DNA of 64,000 bases from Duganella phyllosphaerae (lineage in GTDB: Bacteria; Pseudomonadota; Gammaproteobacteria; Burkholderiales; Burkholderiaceae_D). This document shows, piece by piece, positions 42,381-50,452 of the stretch. The stretch covers positions 42,484 to 106,483 of the forward strand of contig NZ_LROM01000131.1 of the NCBI RefSeq assembly GCF_001758785.1. The letters are read 5' to 3'. Within the stretch, counting starts at the first letter, position 1, and each line of letters opens with the position of its first letter. A program made the translations under genes and the position numbers. The notes beneath the pieces were generated by a model. That model was not told where the DNA came from. It saw only the letters and a list, made by a program, of their open reading frames with translations, and did no database searches.

Positions 42381-42416
42381 GTACCCGCCACGGCATTGTC
42401 ATGCCGGGGCGGGTAC
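42381..42416. repeat. Strong hairpin between rppH and the DUF1841 gene
   Basis: GTACCCGCCACGGCAT (42381-42396), loop TGTC, ATGCCGGGGCGGGTAC (42401-42416): 16-bp stem with one mismatch, no T-run. It sits 13 bp upstream of the DUF1841 start on that gene's strand, so it may be a repeat or a translation-modulating leader structure. Confidence 0.7.
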
Positions 42417-42429
42417 ATTCGTCAGGACC

Positions 42430-43053
42430 TCAGCTGCCGGTCTTGATTGCCGTGGGTGGCGTGATGATGGCCGCAGGGTCGGCCACCTGCACGCGCCGTT
42501 CCAGTTCCGCGCCGGCGCCCGCACCCGCACGCGGTTGGCGCAGGTAGCGCGAACCGTGGCGGCGCTCCTGGCCGTTGGGCGGCCAGGTGAGGAACCGCGA
42601 CAGTTCCTGCAACGCGCGCTGGTAGACATCGCGCTTGAATTCGATCACGACATCGAGCGGCACCCAGTACTCGTGCCACCGCCAGGCATCGAACTCGGGG
42701 TGGTCGGTCAGGCGCAGATTGACGTCGTTGTCGCGCGCACACATGCGCAACAGGAACCAGATCTGTTTCTGGCCACGGTAATGGCCGCGGATTTCCCGCT
42801 TGATAAAGTGGTCGGGCACCTCGTAACGCAACCAGTCGCGGGTGCGACCGACGATTTTGACGTGCTCGGCCCGCAAACCGATTTCCTCTTCCAGCTCCCG
42901 ATACATCGCCTGCTCAGGCGTTTCTCCGTACTTGATGCCTCCTTGTGGAAACTGCCATGAATGCTCGCGCACCCGCTTGCCCCACCACACCTCGTTCTGG
43001 GCGTTGAGCAGGATGATGCCGACGTTGGGCCGAAACCCTTCACGATCCAGCAT
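42430..43053 (-). CDS. rppH: RNA pyrophosphohydrolase
   Basis: 207 residues from the ATG at 43053 (MLDREGFRPNVGI, the canonical start). It removes pyrophosphate from 5' triphosphate mRNA ends to trigger decay. The Nudix box is 'GGIKYGETPEQAMYRELEEEIGL' in full (GX5EX7REUXEEXGU; the residues that matter are the two Gly, REL and EEEIGL). 'WQFPQGGI' before it is typical. The last 40 residues are low-complexity and basic. It is divergent from proS, as in many betaproteobacteria. Confidence 0.95.
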   Translation of the reverse strand: MLDREGFRPNVGIILLNAQNEVWWGKRVREHSWQFPQGGIKYGETPEQAMYRELEEEIGLRAEHVKIVGRTRDWLRYEVPDHFIKREIRGHYRGQKQIWFLLRMCARDNDVNLRLTDHPEFDAWRWHEYWVPLDVVIEFKRDVYQRALQELSRFLTWPPNGQERRHGSRYLRQPRAGAGAGAELERRVQVADPAAIITPPTAIKTGS

Positions 43054-43255
43054 ATTGCACCTCAAACTTTCTGCGACTGAGCTCCCTGCTTATATTTTTG
43101 CCCACAAAAAGACGCTTCGGCGGGAATTCCGCGGTACGAAATCGGTCGAAGGGCCATGTATTGAACGCATTTGTATAAAGTATGGACGCATCAGCCAGCT
43201 AATCCTTTAAAATTAGGTTGATTATAACTCTCTCTTTTTAAAAAGAATTCACCGT

Positions 43256-44992
43256 ATGCGCGCCTCACGTTTTTTTATTTCCACGCTTAAAGAAGCACCA
43301 GCCGATGCAGAGATCGTCTCCCACCAGTTAATGATGCGCGCAGGCATGATCAAGCGCCTCGGTTCGGGCATCTACACGTACATGCCGATCGGCCTGCGGG
43401 TGATCCGCAAGGTCGAAGCCATCGTGCGCGAAGAGATGAACCGTTCCGCCGCCGTCGAACTGCTGATGCCGCTGATTCAGCCGGCCGAGCTGTGGCAGGA
43501 AACCGGCCGCTGGGACAAGATGGGCGCCGAATTGCTGCGCATCAAGGACCGCCACGGCCGCGAGTTCGCCTTCCAGCCTACCGCCGAGGAAGTGATCACC
43601 GACGTCGTGCGTTCGGAGATCAAATCCTACCGCCAGTTACCGTTGAATTTTTACCACATCCAGACCAAGTTCCGCGACGAACGCCGCCCACGCTTCGGCC
43701 TGATGCGCGGCCGCGAGTTCACCATGAAGGATGCGTACTCGTTCGACCGCGACCTGGCCGGCATGCAGGCTTCGTACCAGATCATGTATGACGCCTATAC
43801 GCGTATTTTCAACCGTTTCGGTTTGAAGTTCCGTGCGGTAGCGGCCGATAACGGCGCTATCGGCGGCAGCGGTTCGCACGAATTCCACGTGATCGCCCAT
43901 ACCGGCGAAGACGCGCTGGTGTATTGCCCCACGTCCGATTACGCCGCCAACATGGAAGCGGCCGAGGCGCTGCCAGCCACCGCCGAGCGCGCCGCAGCCG
44001 CCCAGGCGCTGAGCAAGGTCGCCACGCCCGACGCCACCAAGTGCGAACTGGTGGCGGCCCAGCTGGGCCTGCCGCTGTCGCAGACGGTCAAAACCCTGGC
44101 GCTGACCGTGGAAACCGAAAAGGACGGCAAAACAGCCAAACAGTATTTCATGTTGCTGCTGCGCGGCGACCATGAACTCAATGAGATCAAGGTGGCCAAG
44201 GTGGCCGGCCTGGCCGACCACCGCTTCTCGACCGAAGAAGAAATCGCCGAAGTCTATGGTTGCGTGCCTGGCTACCTGGGTCCGATCGGCACCAAGGCGC
44301 CAGTGACCGTGGTGGCCGACCGCACCGTCGCCAACATGGCCGACTTCATTTGCGGCGCCAACGACGCCGGCTACCACTACACGGGCGCCAACTGGGGGCG
44401 CGACGTGGCCGAACCTGCGATCGTGGCCGACCTGCGCAACGTGGTCGAAGGCGATGCGTCGCCAGACGGCCAGGGCGTGCTGACCATCGAGCGCGGCATC
44501 GAAGTCGGTCACGTGTTCCAGCTCGGCACTGCCTACTCGGCCGCCATGAAGGCCACGTTCCTCGACGAAAACGGCAAACCGGCGCCGCTGCAGATGGGTT
44601 GCTACGGCATCGGCATCACCCGCATCCTGGGCGCGGCGATCGAGCAGAACTTCGACGACAAGGGCATCATCTGGCCAACCTCGCTGGCGCCGTTCGAACT
44701 GGTGCTGTGCCCGATGGGCATGGACCGCAGCGAAGCGGTCAAGCAAGCGACCGAGCAGCTGTATGCCGAGGCGGTCGCTGCCGGCATCGACGTGATTGTC
44801 GACGACCGTGGCCTGCGTCCGGGCCAGATGTTTGCCGACTGGGAACTGATCGGCGTGCCGCACCGCGTGGTGATCGGCGACCGTGGCTTGAAAGAGGGCA
44901 ATCTCGAGTACCAGGGCCGTCGTGATGCCGAAGCGACGGCTGTTCCAGTGGCCGAGATCCTCGGTTTCGTGCAAGGCAAACTGGCGCAGTGA
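43256..44992 (+). CDS. proS: Prolyl-tRNA synthetase
   Basis: 578 residues, class II, bacterial form with the YbaK-like editing insertion (about residues 230-390). Motif 1 is near 'MNRSAAVELLMPLIQPAELW', motif 2 'KFRDERRPRFGLMRGREFTMKDAY' and motif 3 'LQMGCYGIGITRILGAAIEQ' (key parts: RPRFGLMRGREF and GIGITR). The start MRASRFFISTLKEAPADAE is standard. It charges tRNA-Pro. It is followed immediately by a REP-like element and a lytic transglycosylase gene. Confidence 0.97.
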   Translation: MRASRFFISTLKEAPADAEIVSHQLMMRAGMIKRLGSGIYTYMPIGLRVIRKVEAIVREEMNRSAAVELLMPLIQPAELWQETGRWDKMGAELLRIKDRHGREFAFQPTAEEVITDVVRSEIKSYRQLPLNFYHIQTKFRDERRPRFGLMRGREFTMKDAYSFDRDLAGMQASYQIMYDAYTRIFNRFGLKFRAVAADNGAIGGSGSHEFHVIAHTGEDALVYCPTSDYAANMEAAEALPATAERAAAAQALSKVATPDATKCELVAAQLGLPLSQTVKTLALTVETEKDGKTAKQYFMLLLRGDHELNEIKVAKVAGLADHRFSTEEEIAEVYGCVPGYLGPIGTKAPVTVVADRTVANMADFICGANDAGYHYTGANWGRDVAEPAIVADLRNVVEGDASPDGQGVLTIERGIEVGHVFQLGTAYSAAMKATFLDENGKPAPLQMGCYGIGITRILGAAIEQNFDDKGIIWPTSLAPFELVLCPMGMDRSEAVKQATEQLYAEAVAAGIDVIVDDRGLRPGQMFADWELIGVPHRVVIGDRGLKEGNLEYQGRRDAEATAVPVAEILGFVQGKLAQ

Positions 44993-45002
44993 GCGGAACT
45001 TT

Positions 45003-45102
45003 AATCCGTCATTTCGCGGCGGCGAAACGCCGCGAACGCGGGAATCCATACTTTGCCTCCGAGGAGGCGGTCTATGGGTTCCCGCTTACGCGAGAACGAC
45101 GG
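45003..45102. repeat. REP-like inverted pair between proS and the lytic transglycosylase
   Basis: Left arm 45003-45050 (AATCCGTCATTTCGCGG ... CGCGGGAATCCATA) and right arm 45073-45102 (TATGGGTTCCCGC ... GAGAACGACGG) are inverted, with CCTCCGAGGAGG in the middle (45057-45068). It belongs to the same family as 32627 and 41802. It lies in an open frame that continues into the transglycosylase, so it can add codons to that gene. Confidence 0.82.
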
Positions 45103-45123
45103 CTTGGTGCTTGGCGGTGTCTT

Positions 45124-45699
45124 GTGGCGTTTATCGTGATGCTGGCATTGCCCGGCGCTGCCATTGCCGGCAACCAGAAGGAAGAAGCCCTTGCCGATTC
45201 CGTGCGACTGGCGCTGGCCAACGCCATCAAGGACCCGGCGCCACCGAGTCCCACTTTCCGCAACGACGCCGACCGCCAGCGCTACCAACTGTGGCTGGCC
45301 ACCATGTCGGCCCGGCTGCAGCGCAAGCTGCCCGACGACCAGACACGCAACGAATTTCTCGCCACCGCCTGGTACGAGGCGCGCCGCGCCGGGCTCGATC
45401 CCGGCCTGGTGCTGGGGCTGATCCAGGTGGAGTCGGCCTATCGCAAGTACGCGGTGTCGATTGCCGGCGCACGTGGCTATATGCAGGTGATGCCGTTCTG
45501 GACCAACGTGATCGGCGACCGCAACCGCAGCGCGCTGTTCCACATGCAAACCAACCTGCGCTACGGCTGCGCCATCCTGCGCATGTACCTCGACATGGAA
45601 GGCGGCAACCTGTACCTGGCGCTCGGTCGCTACAACGGCAGCCGCGGCAGGCCCGACTACCCGAACGCGGTGCTCAAGGCGTGGAATAACTGGAAATAG
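45124..45699 (+). CDS. Lytic transglycosylase domain protein
   Basis: 191 residues from a GTG at 45124, which gives a compact signal peptide (VAFIVMLALPGAAIAG). The frame is open back to a GTG at 44989, overlapping the proS stop, but those 45 extra codons are all made by a REP-like repeat, so they are not conserved protein. The SLT-type core is 'AWYEARRAGLDPGLVLGLIQVESAYRKYAVSIAGARGYMQVMPFW', with catalytic Glu in 'QVESAY' and the Gly-Met-Gln segment as 'ARGYMQVMP', then 'LGRYNGSRGRPDY'. It cuts peptidoglycan glycan strands. The true start is uncertain. Confidence 0.85.
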   Translation: MAFIVMLALPGAAIAGNQKEEALADSVRLALANAIKDPAPPSPTFRNDADRQRYQLWLATMSARLQRKLPDDQTRNEFLATAWYEARRAGLDPGLVLGLIQVESAYRKYAVSIAGARGYMQVMPFWTNVIGDRNRSALFHMQTNLRYGCAILRMYLDMEGGNLYLALGRYNGSRGRPDYPNAVLKAWNNWK

Positions 45700-45760
45700 C
45701 GGAATTTCCCCCCGCGGGGGGTGTCCCTATGTCTTTCGTCAAGCGGTATCGAACGTAAGC

Positions 45761-45861
45761 TTCGGGGTCAGTGCCGACATTCGGACATTATTGAACTTAA
45801 CCGCACGGTATTGGTCGTTGTAGTGATGGGTTCGTGTCTAAATGTCGGCACTGACCCCGAA
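45761..45861. repeat. 101-bp element with perfect 21-bp terminal inverted repeats
   Basis: TTCGGGGTCAGTGCCGACATT (45761-45781, 21 bases) is repeated exactly inverted at 45841-45861. A 59-bp spacer, much more AT-rich than the surroundings, lies between. The GGGTCAGTGCCGACAT motif is, as I recall, a common intergenic repeat in Oxalobacteraceae and resembles REP pairs mobilised by RAYT-type single-strand transposases. No transposase gene is nearby. Confidence 0.85.
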
Positions 45862-45867
45862 GGGGGA

Positions 45868-45994
45868 GAACCTCGAAAAAAACCGTAGCGAGCGGTTCGT
45901 TATCGTCGCGAGTAGCGCAAGCGTACGGAGGTGCGCTGAGCAACGGAGCAACGGAGCGGCGATAGCGGATCGCGCAGCAGGTTTTTTGAGGTTC
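45868..45994. repeat. 127-bp MITE-like or structured element
   Basis: GAACCTCGAAAAAAACC (45868-45884) is nearly inverted at 45980-45994 (GGTTTTTTGAGGTTC). The inside is G/C-rich with short repeats (AGCAACGG, AGCGGCGAT, CGTAGCGAGCGG) that could fold into several stems. It lies 6 bp after the previous element. It has no open frame of interest. Confidence 0.65.
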
Positions 45995-45998
45995 CCAA

Positions 45999-46035
45999 AA
46001 AAGAAATGCCCCCAGCGCGTGAGCGGTGGGGGCAT
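45999..46035 (-). terminator. Intrinsic terminator of the SWIB-domain gene
   Basis: On the minus strand, ATGCCCCCACCGC (46035-46023), loop TCAC, GCGCTGGGGGCAT (46018-46006), then TTCTTTTTT. It lies 33 bp after the stop. Confidence 0.88.
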
Positions 46036-46067
46036 CCCGGCGCGGCGCGGGGCCGCAGCACTGAGAA

Positions 46068-46499
46068 TTACTTCAGGTGGTCCGAAATGAGCTTGGTCAT
46101 TTCAAACATCGAAACTTGGGCTTTGCCACCGAAGACAGCTTTGAGCTTGTCGTCGGCATTGATCATGCGGCGGTTGGCCGGATCTTGCAGGTCCAGCTTC
46201 TTGATGTAATCCCAGACTTTCTTGGTCACTTCGGTACGCGGCAGCGGTGCTTCGCCGACCACGGCGGCCAGCGATGCGGACGGCGTCAGCGCTTTCATGA
46301 AAGCGGCGTTCGGCTTGCGCGGTGCTGCAGGGGCTGCGGCTTTTTTTGCTGCGGGCTTTGCTGCTGGCTTGTCTGCTTTTGGGGCTGCTGCTTTGGGAGC
46401 GGCTGCTTTTTTGGCAGCGGCCGGTTTATCGGCAGCGGCTGCGGCTGCTGCCGGGGCCTTCTTGGCGGGTGCTGCTGGGGTTTTTTTGGCTGTTGCCAT
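46068..46499 (-). CDS. SWIB/MDM2-domain protein with Lys/Ala/Pro-rich N-terminal tail
   Basis: 143 residues. The first ~62 are a basic tail of K, A and P repeats (AAPKADKPAAKPAAKKAAAP), H1-like. The C-terminal 75 form a SWIB domain: 'FMKALTPSASLAAVVGE...LPRTEVTKKVWDYIKKLDLQDPANRRMINADDKLKAVFGGKAQVSMFEMTKLISDHL' (landmarks: TKKVWDYIKK, DDKLKAVFG, FEMTKLI). Such proteins are thought to act in DNA compaction or transcription in bacteria and chlamydiae. It ends before a terminator and a run of inverted repeats. Confidence 0.92.
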   Translation of the reverse strand: MATAKKTPAAPAKKAPAAAAAAADKPAAAKKAAAPKAAAPKADKPAAKPAAKKAAAPAAPRKPNAAFMKALTPSASLAAVVGEAPLPRTEVTKKVWDYIKKLDLQDPANRRMINADDKLKAVFGGKAQVSMFEMTKLISDHLK

Positions 46500-46712
46500 A
46501 TTCGAGCCTCCTTAACGAACACATGGAAAATTGCGCAATTGATCGCACCGGCTAATATTGGTGGGGATTTATGCCTTATGCAAGCGTTTTTCGCGTTTTG
46601 GCCTGGAAACACCACGTAATTCTGTGGCTATGCGCGCCAGTGCACCCCGCAGGGGCATGCACCGGCTGTTTTCCCTGTATTGGCGCGGTTTCCGGCCCGT
46701 TTGCAGTGCGCC

Positions 46713-48080
46713 TTAGCGCATCCCCGGCATCATGCCTTTCATCGACCGCATCATCTTCGCCATGCCGCCGCCGGACAGCTTTTTCATCATGGTTTGCATC
46801 TGCTCGAACTGGTTGAGCATGCGGTTCACTTCCTGCACCTGCACGCCGGCGCCGGCCGCGATGCGGCGCTTGCGGGTGGCCTTGATCAGTTCCGGCTTGG
46901 CGCGTTCCTGCGGCGTCATCGAGTCGATGATGCCGACCATGCGCCGCACCTGCTTGTCGGCCTGGCCCATGTTGGCGTTGCCGGCGGCCTGCTGGAACTG
47001 CGCCGGCAGTTTATCGACCAGGCTGGCCATGCCGCCCATCTTTTTCATCTGGCCCAGCTGCGCCTTGAAGTCGTTCATGTCGAACTTGGCGCCGCTCTTC
47101 ATCTTGTTGGCCAGGTCGGCGGCGGCCTTGCTGTCCACGCCTTTGCGCGCTTCTTCCACCAGCGCCATGATGTCGCCCATGCCCAGCACGCGGCTGGCCA
47201 TGCGGGCCGGATCGAACGCTTCGAGGCCATCGAGCTTTTCCGACACGCCGGCAAACTTGATCGGCTTGCCGGTGATGTGACGCACCGACAGCGCCGCGCC
47301 ACCGCGCGAATCGCCATCGAGCTTGGTCAGCACGATACCGGTCAGCGGCAGCGCGTCGTTGAAGGCCTTGGCGGTGTTGATCGCATCCTGGCCCAGCATG
47401 GCGTCGACCACGAACAGGGTTTCGATCGGCTTGACCGCGCTGTGCACGGCAGCGATCTCTTTCATCATTTCTTCGTCGATACCGAGACGGCCGGCGGTAT
47501 CGATGATCAGCACGTCGTGGTAGTGCTTTTTGGCCCAGTCCAGCGCGGCCAGCGCGATATCGACCGGCTTGTCCTGCGCGGTGGACGGGAAGAAGTCGGC
47601 GCCCACTTGCGCGGTGACCGATTGCAGCTGGGCGATCGCGGCGGGACGATAGACGTCGGCCGAGACGGTCAGCACTTTCTTTTTCTTCTCTTCTTTCAGG
47701 TACTTGGCCAGCTTGCCGACGGTGGTGGTCTTGCCCACACCCTGCAGGCCGGCCATCAGGATGATGGCGGGCGGCTGCTGGGCAAAGCTCAACTGGGTCG
47801 CTTCGGGGCCGAGGTCGGCGCCCATCAGGCTGGCCAGCTCGCGCTGCACCACGCCCACCAGTGCCTGGCCTGGCGAGAGCGAGGAGATGACTTCCTCGCC
47901 CATGGCTTTTTCCTTGACGCGGGCGATGAACTCGCGCACCGCCGGCAGGGCGACGTCGGCCTCCAGCAGCGCCATGCGCACTTCGCGCAGCATCTCGGCG
48001 GTGTTGGCCTCGGTCAGACGCGCCTCGCCGCGCATGGTTTTGACCACCTTGGCAAGGCGTTGGGTAAGATTATCTAGCAT
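46713..48080 (-). CDS. ffh: Signal recognition particle protein Ffh
   Basis: 455 residues from ATG 48080 (MLDNLTQRLAKVVKTM, canonical). It binds 4.5S RNA and signal sequences and delivers ribosomes to FtsY. The NG domain has 'MAGLQGVGKTTTVGKLAKYL' (G1), 'DTAGRLGIDEEMM' (G3) and 'LTKLDGDSRGGAAL' (G4). The C-terminal Met-rich M domain ends GGGMAKMMRSMKGMMPGMR. It is divergent from a DUF898 gene across 170 bp. Confidence 0.97.
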   Translation of the reverse strand: MLDNLTQRLAKVVKTMRGEARLTEANTAEMLREVRMALLEADVALPAVREFIARVKEKAMGEEVISSLSPGQALVGVVQRELASLMGADLGPEATQLSFAQQPPAIILMAGLQGVGKTTTVGKLAKYLKEEKKKKVLTVSADVYRPAAIAQLQSVTAQVGADFFPSTAQDKPVDIALAALDWAKKHYHDVLIIDTAGRLGIDEEMMKEIAAVHSAVKPIETLFVVDAMLGQDAINTAKAFNDALPLTGIVLTKLDGDSRGGAALSVRHITGKPIKFAGVSEKLDGLEAFDPARMASRVLGMGDIMALVEEARKGVDSKAAADLANKMKSGAKFDMNDFKAQLGQMKKMGGMASLVDKLPAQFQQAAGNANMGQADKQVRRMVGIIDSMTPQERAKPELIKATRKRRIAAGAGVQVQEVNRMLNQFEQMQTMMKKLSGGGMAKMMRSMKGMMPGMR

Positions 48081-48250
48081 GATGAACCTGTGGAAGCGGT
48101 GATAGGGCAGGGTCCGGACGGACAATGGCCGTCATTTTACCTCAGGACGCGCGGACAACAACGGCCACCACGACTGGCTGTCAATTTCTTATTGACAATA
48201 TATTGGCAATGGCGCATGGTTCCTGTTTTGATAACAAGGTGATCAACAAC

Positions 48251-49342
48251 ATGGTTGACTTCGAAAAACCGGGGGCGGCGTTTGCGCCCGCACCCGCACC
48301 GGCAACGCCGCCCCAGCACCTGAAATTCCACGCCAGCGGCAGCGAGTATTTCCGCATCTGGATCGTCAACCTGCTGCTCAGCATTGTCACCCTCGGCATT
48401 TATTCGGCCTGGGCCAAGGTGCGCCGCAACCAGTATTTCTACTCCAGCACCGAGCTGGCCGGCAGCAGCTTCGAATACCACGGCAACCCGATCGCCATCC
48501 TCAAGGGCCGCATCGTCGCTGCCGTGGTGGTGGGCGCCTACGCGCTGGCCGGCAAGGTGTCGCCGCTGCTGGCCGTGGTGATGTTCCTGGTGATGGCGGC
48601 GGTGGTGCCGTGGTTTATCTGGCGCAGCCTGCAGTTCCAGCTGCATAACTCGGCCTGGCGCGGCATCCGCTTCCGCTTCGACGGCCAGCTGCGCGACGCC
48701 TACATCAACTGCCTGCTGCGCCCCTTGCTCAACATCGTCACGTTCGGCCTGGCCACGCCGTATATCTACCAGCGCCTGAAGGCCTGGCAGTTCAATGAAA
48801 GCCGCTTCGGCCAGGCGCGGTTCGCCACGCGCGCCAGCGTGGGCAGTTTCTACAAGCTGTTCGGCGCTTTCCTGCTGGTGAGCATCGTCGCCTTTGTGGT
48901 CTTCATGGTGCTGTTTGCAGCGCAAGCGGCGAGCACCTTCGCCGGGCGCAACGAGGCCGAGGCGATCGCCCAGGGCTTCGGTCCGGGCATGTTCATCGGC
49001 ATCGCCTTGTTCTATTTGCTGATCCTGTCGATGGCGCCGCTGCTGATCGCGCTGATCCAGAACCTGGTGTGGAATAACGCCAGCCTGGACCAGCACGAAT
49101 TCCGCTCCGAGGTGCGCACCGGCCGCATGCTGTTCATCATCGTCACCAATATCCTGGGCGTGATTTTCACGCTGGGCCTGTTCCTGCCGTTCGCCCAGGT
49201 GCGCATGATGCGCTACCGGATCGAATCGCTGATGATCATCCCTGCGGGCAGCCTGGACGAATTCGTCGCCAGCACCAGCGCCGACGTCAACGCCGCCGGC
49301 GAGGGCGTGTCCGACTTCATGGACTTCGACTTCTCGCTGTGA
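48251..49342 (+). CDS. DUF898 (YjgN-family) membrane protein
   Basis: 363 residues from ATG 48251, with an AAGGTG site; a frame to 48125 reaches into the ffh leader without support. After a Pro/Ala tail, the DUF898 hallmark 'HASGSEYFRIWIVNLLLSIVTLGIYSAWAKVRRNQYFY' occurs twice in related form (second: 'FTLGLFLPFAQVRMMRYRIESL'). About six to eight membrane segments are seen. Function is unknown. It overlaps or abuts the M48 gene downstream; such DUF898-M48 pairs recur in proteobacteria. Confidence 0.88.
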   Translation: MVDFEKPGAAFAPAPAPATPPQHLKFHASGSEYFRIWIVNLLLSIVTLGIYSAWAKVRRNQYFYSSTELAGSSFEYHGNPIAILKGRIVAAVVVGAYALAGKVSPLLAVVMFLVMAAVVPWFIWRSLQFQLHNSAWRGIRFRFDGQLRDAYINCLLRPLLNIVTFGLATPYIYQRLKAWQFNESRFGQARFATRASVGSFYKLFGAFLLVSIVAFVVFMVLFAAQAASTFAGRNEAEAIAQGFGPGMFIGIALFYLLILSMAPLLIALIQNLVWNNASLDQHEFRSEVRTGRMLFIIVTNILGVIFTLGLFLPFAQVRMMRYRIESLMIIPAGSLDEFVASTSADVNAAGEGVSDFMDFDFSL

Positions 49343-49347
49343 CCGGT

Positions 49348-50355
49348 ATGGACACCAGCAATGCCAGCACCGGCGTCACCGGCCGCTATTTCGACGGCAA
49401 GACCTCGCGCCTGCACCGCGTGACCTTGACTGTGACGGACGGCGTGGCGCACCTGTCCGGCGACGTCGAGCGCAGCGCGCCACTGGCCAGCTTGCGGGTG
49501 TCCGAGCGCGCGCGCCATGCCGCGCGCAAGGTCAGCTTCGAGGACGGCGCCTGGCTCGAGGTGGACGACCGCGCCGCTTTTGCGCAGCTGCTGGCCGGCA
49601 CCGGCCACCGCGATACCGGCGTGGTGCGCGCCCAGCAAAGCTGGCGCGGCGTGCTGGTTGCGCTGGGGGTGACAGTGGGCGTGGTGGTGGTGTCGTATGT
49701 ATATTTGCTGCCGGCTGCCGCCGGCTGGGTGGCCAACACCCTGCCAGTCAGCGTGGAGCGCCAGATGGGGCAGGGCGTGCTGGAGGTACTCGACCGGCGC
49801 GTGCTGGGCCCGACCAGGTTGCCGGCCGCGCGCCAGGAGCAGCTGCGCCGGCAATTCGCCGCGCTGGTCGCGCCCGAGCCCGATGCGCCGACCTGGAAGC
49901 TGGTGTTTCGCAGCAGCCGCATCGGCCCCAATGCGCTGGCGCTGCCGTCGGGCGACATCGTGATGACTGACCAGCTGGTAAACCTGCTCAAGGACGACCA
50001 GGCGGTGATGGCCGTGCTGGCGCACGAACTGGGCCACCTGCACCGGCGCCACCTGACGCGGCGGCTGGTGCAAAGCTCGGCCGTGGCAGCGGGTACCTGG
50101 GTGATCTTCGGCGATCTCTCGGCCATGCTGACGGCGCTGCCGACGGTGGCGCTGGACATGAAATACTCGCGCGAGGCCGAGTACGAAGCCGACGACTACG
50201 CGGTGGCGATGTTGCGCCATAACGGCATCGACCCCGAGCACATGGCGCAGGCGTTCGTCAAGCTGGGCCAGGCCAGCGGCGGCCAGGATGCGTCTTACCT
50301 GTCGAGCCACCCGGCCACCGGCGAGCGCATCGCCCGTATCCGCGCCGCCCGCTAG
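49348..50355 (+). CDS. M48 family metallopeptidase, membrane-anchored
   Basis: 335 residues from ATG 49348; a GTG at 49339 that overlaps the stop of the previous gene would add three codons. One N-terminal hydrophobic helix is at about residues 98-118 (VLVALGVTVGVVVVSYVYLL). The zinc site is 'VMAVLAHELGHLHRRHL' with HExxH, and the third ligand Glu is in 'SREAEYEADDYAV'. 'GPNALALPSGDIVMTDQL' is typical of M48. The likely role is envelope protein quality control, paired with the DUF898 membrane protein upstream. Confidence 0.92.
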   Translation: MDTSNASTGVTGRYFDGKTSRLHRVTLTVTDGVAHLSGDVERSAPLASLRVSERARHAARKVSFEDGAWLEVDDRAAFAQLLAGTGHRDTGVVRAQQSWRGVLVALGVTVGVVVVSYVYLLPAAAGWVANTLPVSVERQMGQGVLEVLDRRVLGPTRLPAARQEQLRRQFAALVAPEPDAPTWKLVFRSSRIGPNALALPSGDIVMTDQLVNLLKDDQAVMAVLAHELGHLHRRHLTRRLVQSSAVAAGTWVIFGDLSAMLTALPTVALDMKYSREAEYEADDYAVAMLRHNGIDPEHMAQAFVKLGQASGGQDASYLSSHPATGERIARIRAAR

Positions 50356-50452
50356 CACCTTTCCACCAGCACACGCCGGGTTGACCCGCCGCAAAGCCTG
50401 ATTAGTTGCCTCAAGGTATATCTTACCGATAGACAACTAACAGGAGTATCGG

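Noticed and set aside
45838..46035. 65-codon minus-strand frame across the repeat cluster
   Set aside because: Built entirely from repeat sequence and a terminator; not a gene.
46077..46619. Cys/Gly-rich plus-strand frame over the SWIB gene
   Set aside because: It is the antisense reading of a Lys/Ala/Pro-rich gene with a good terminator and start.
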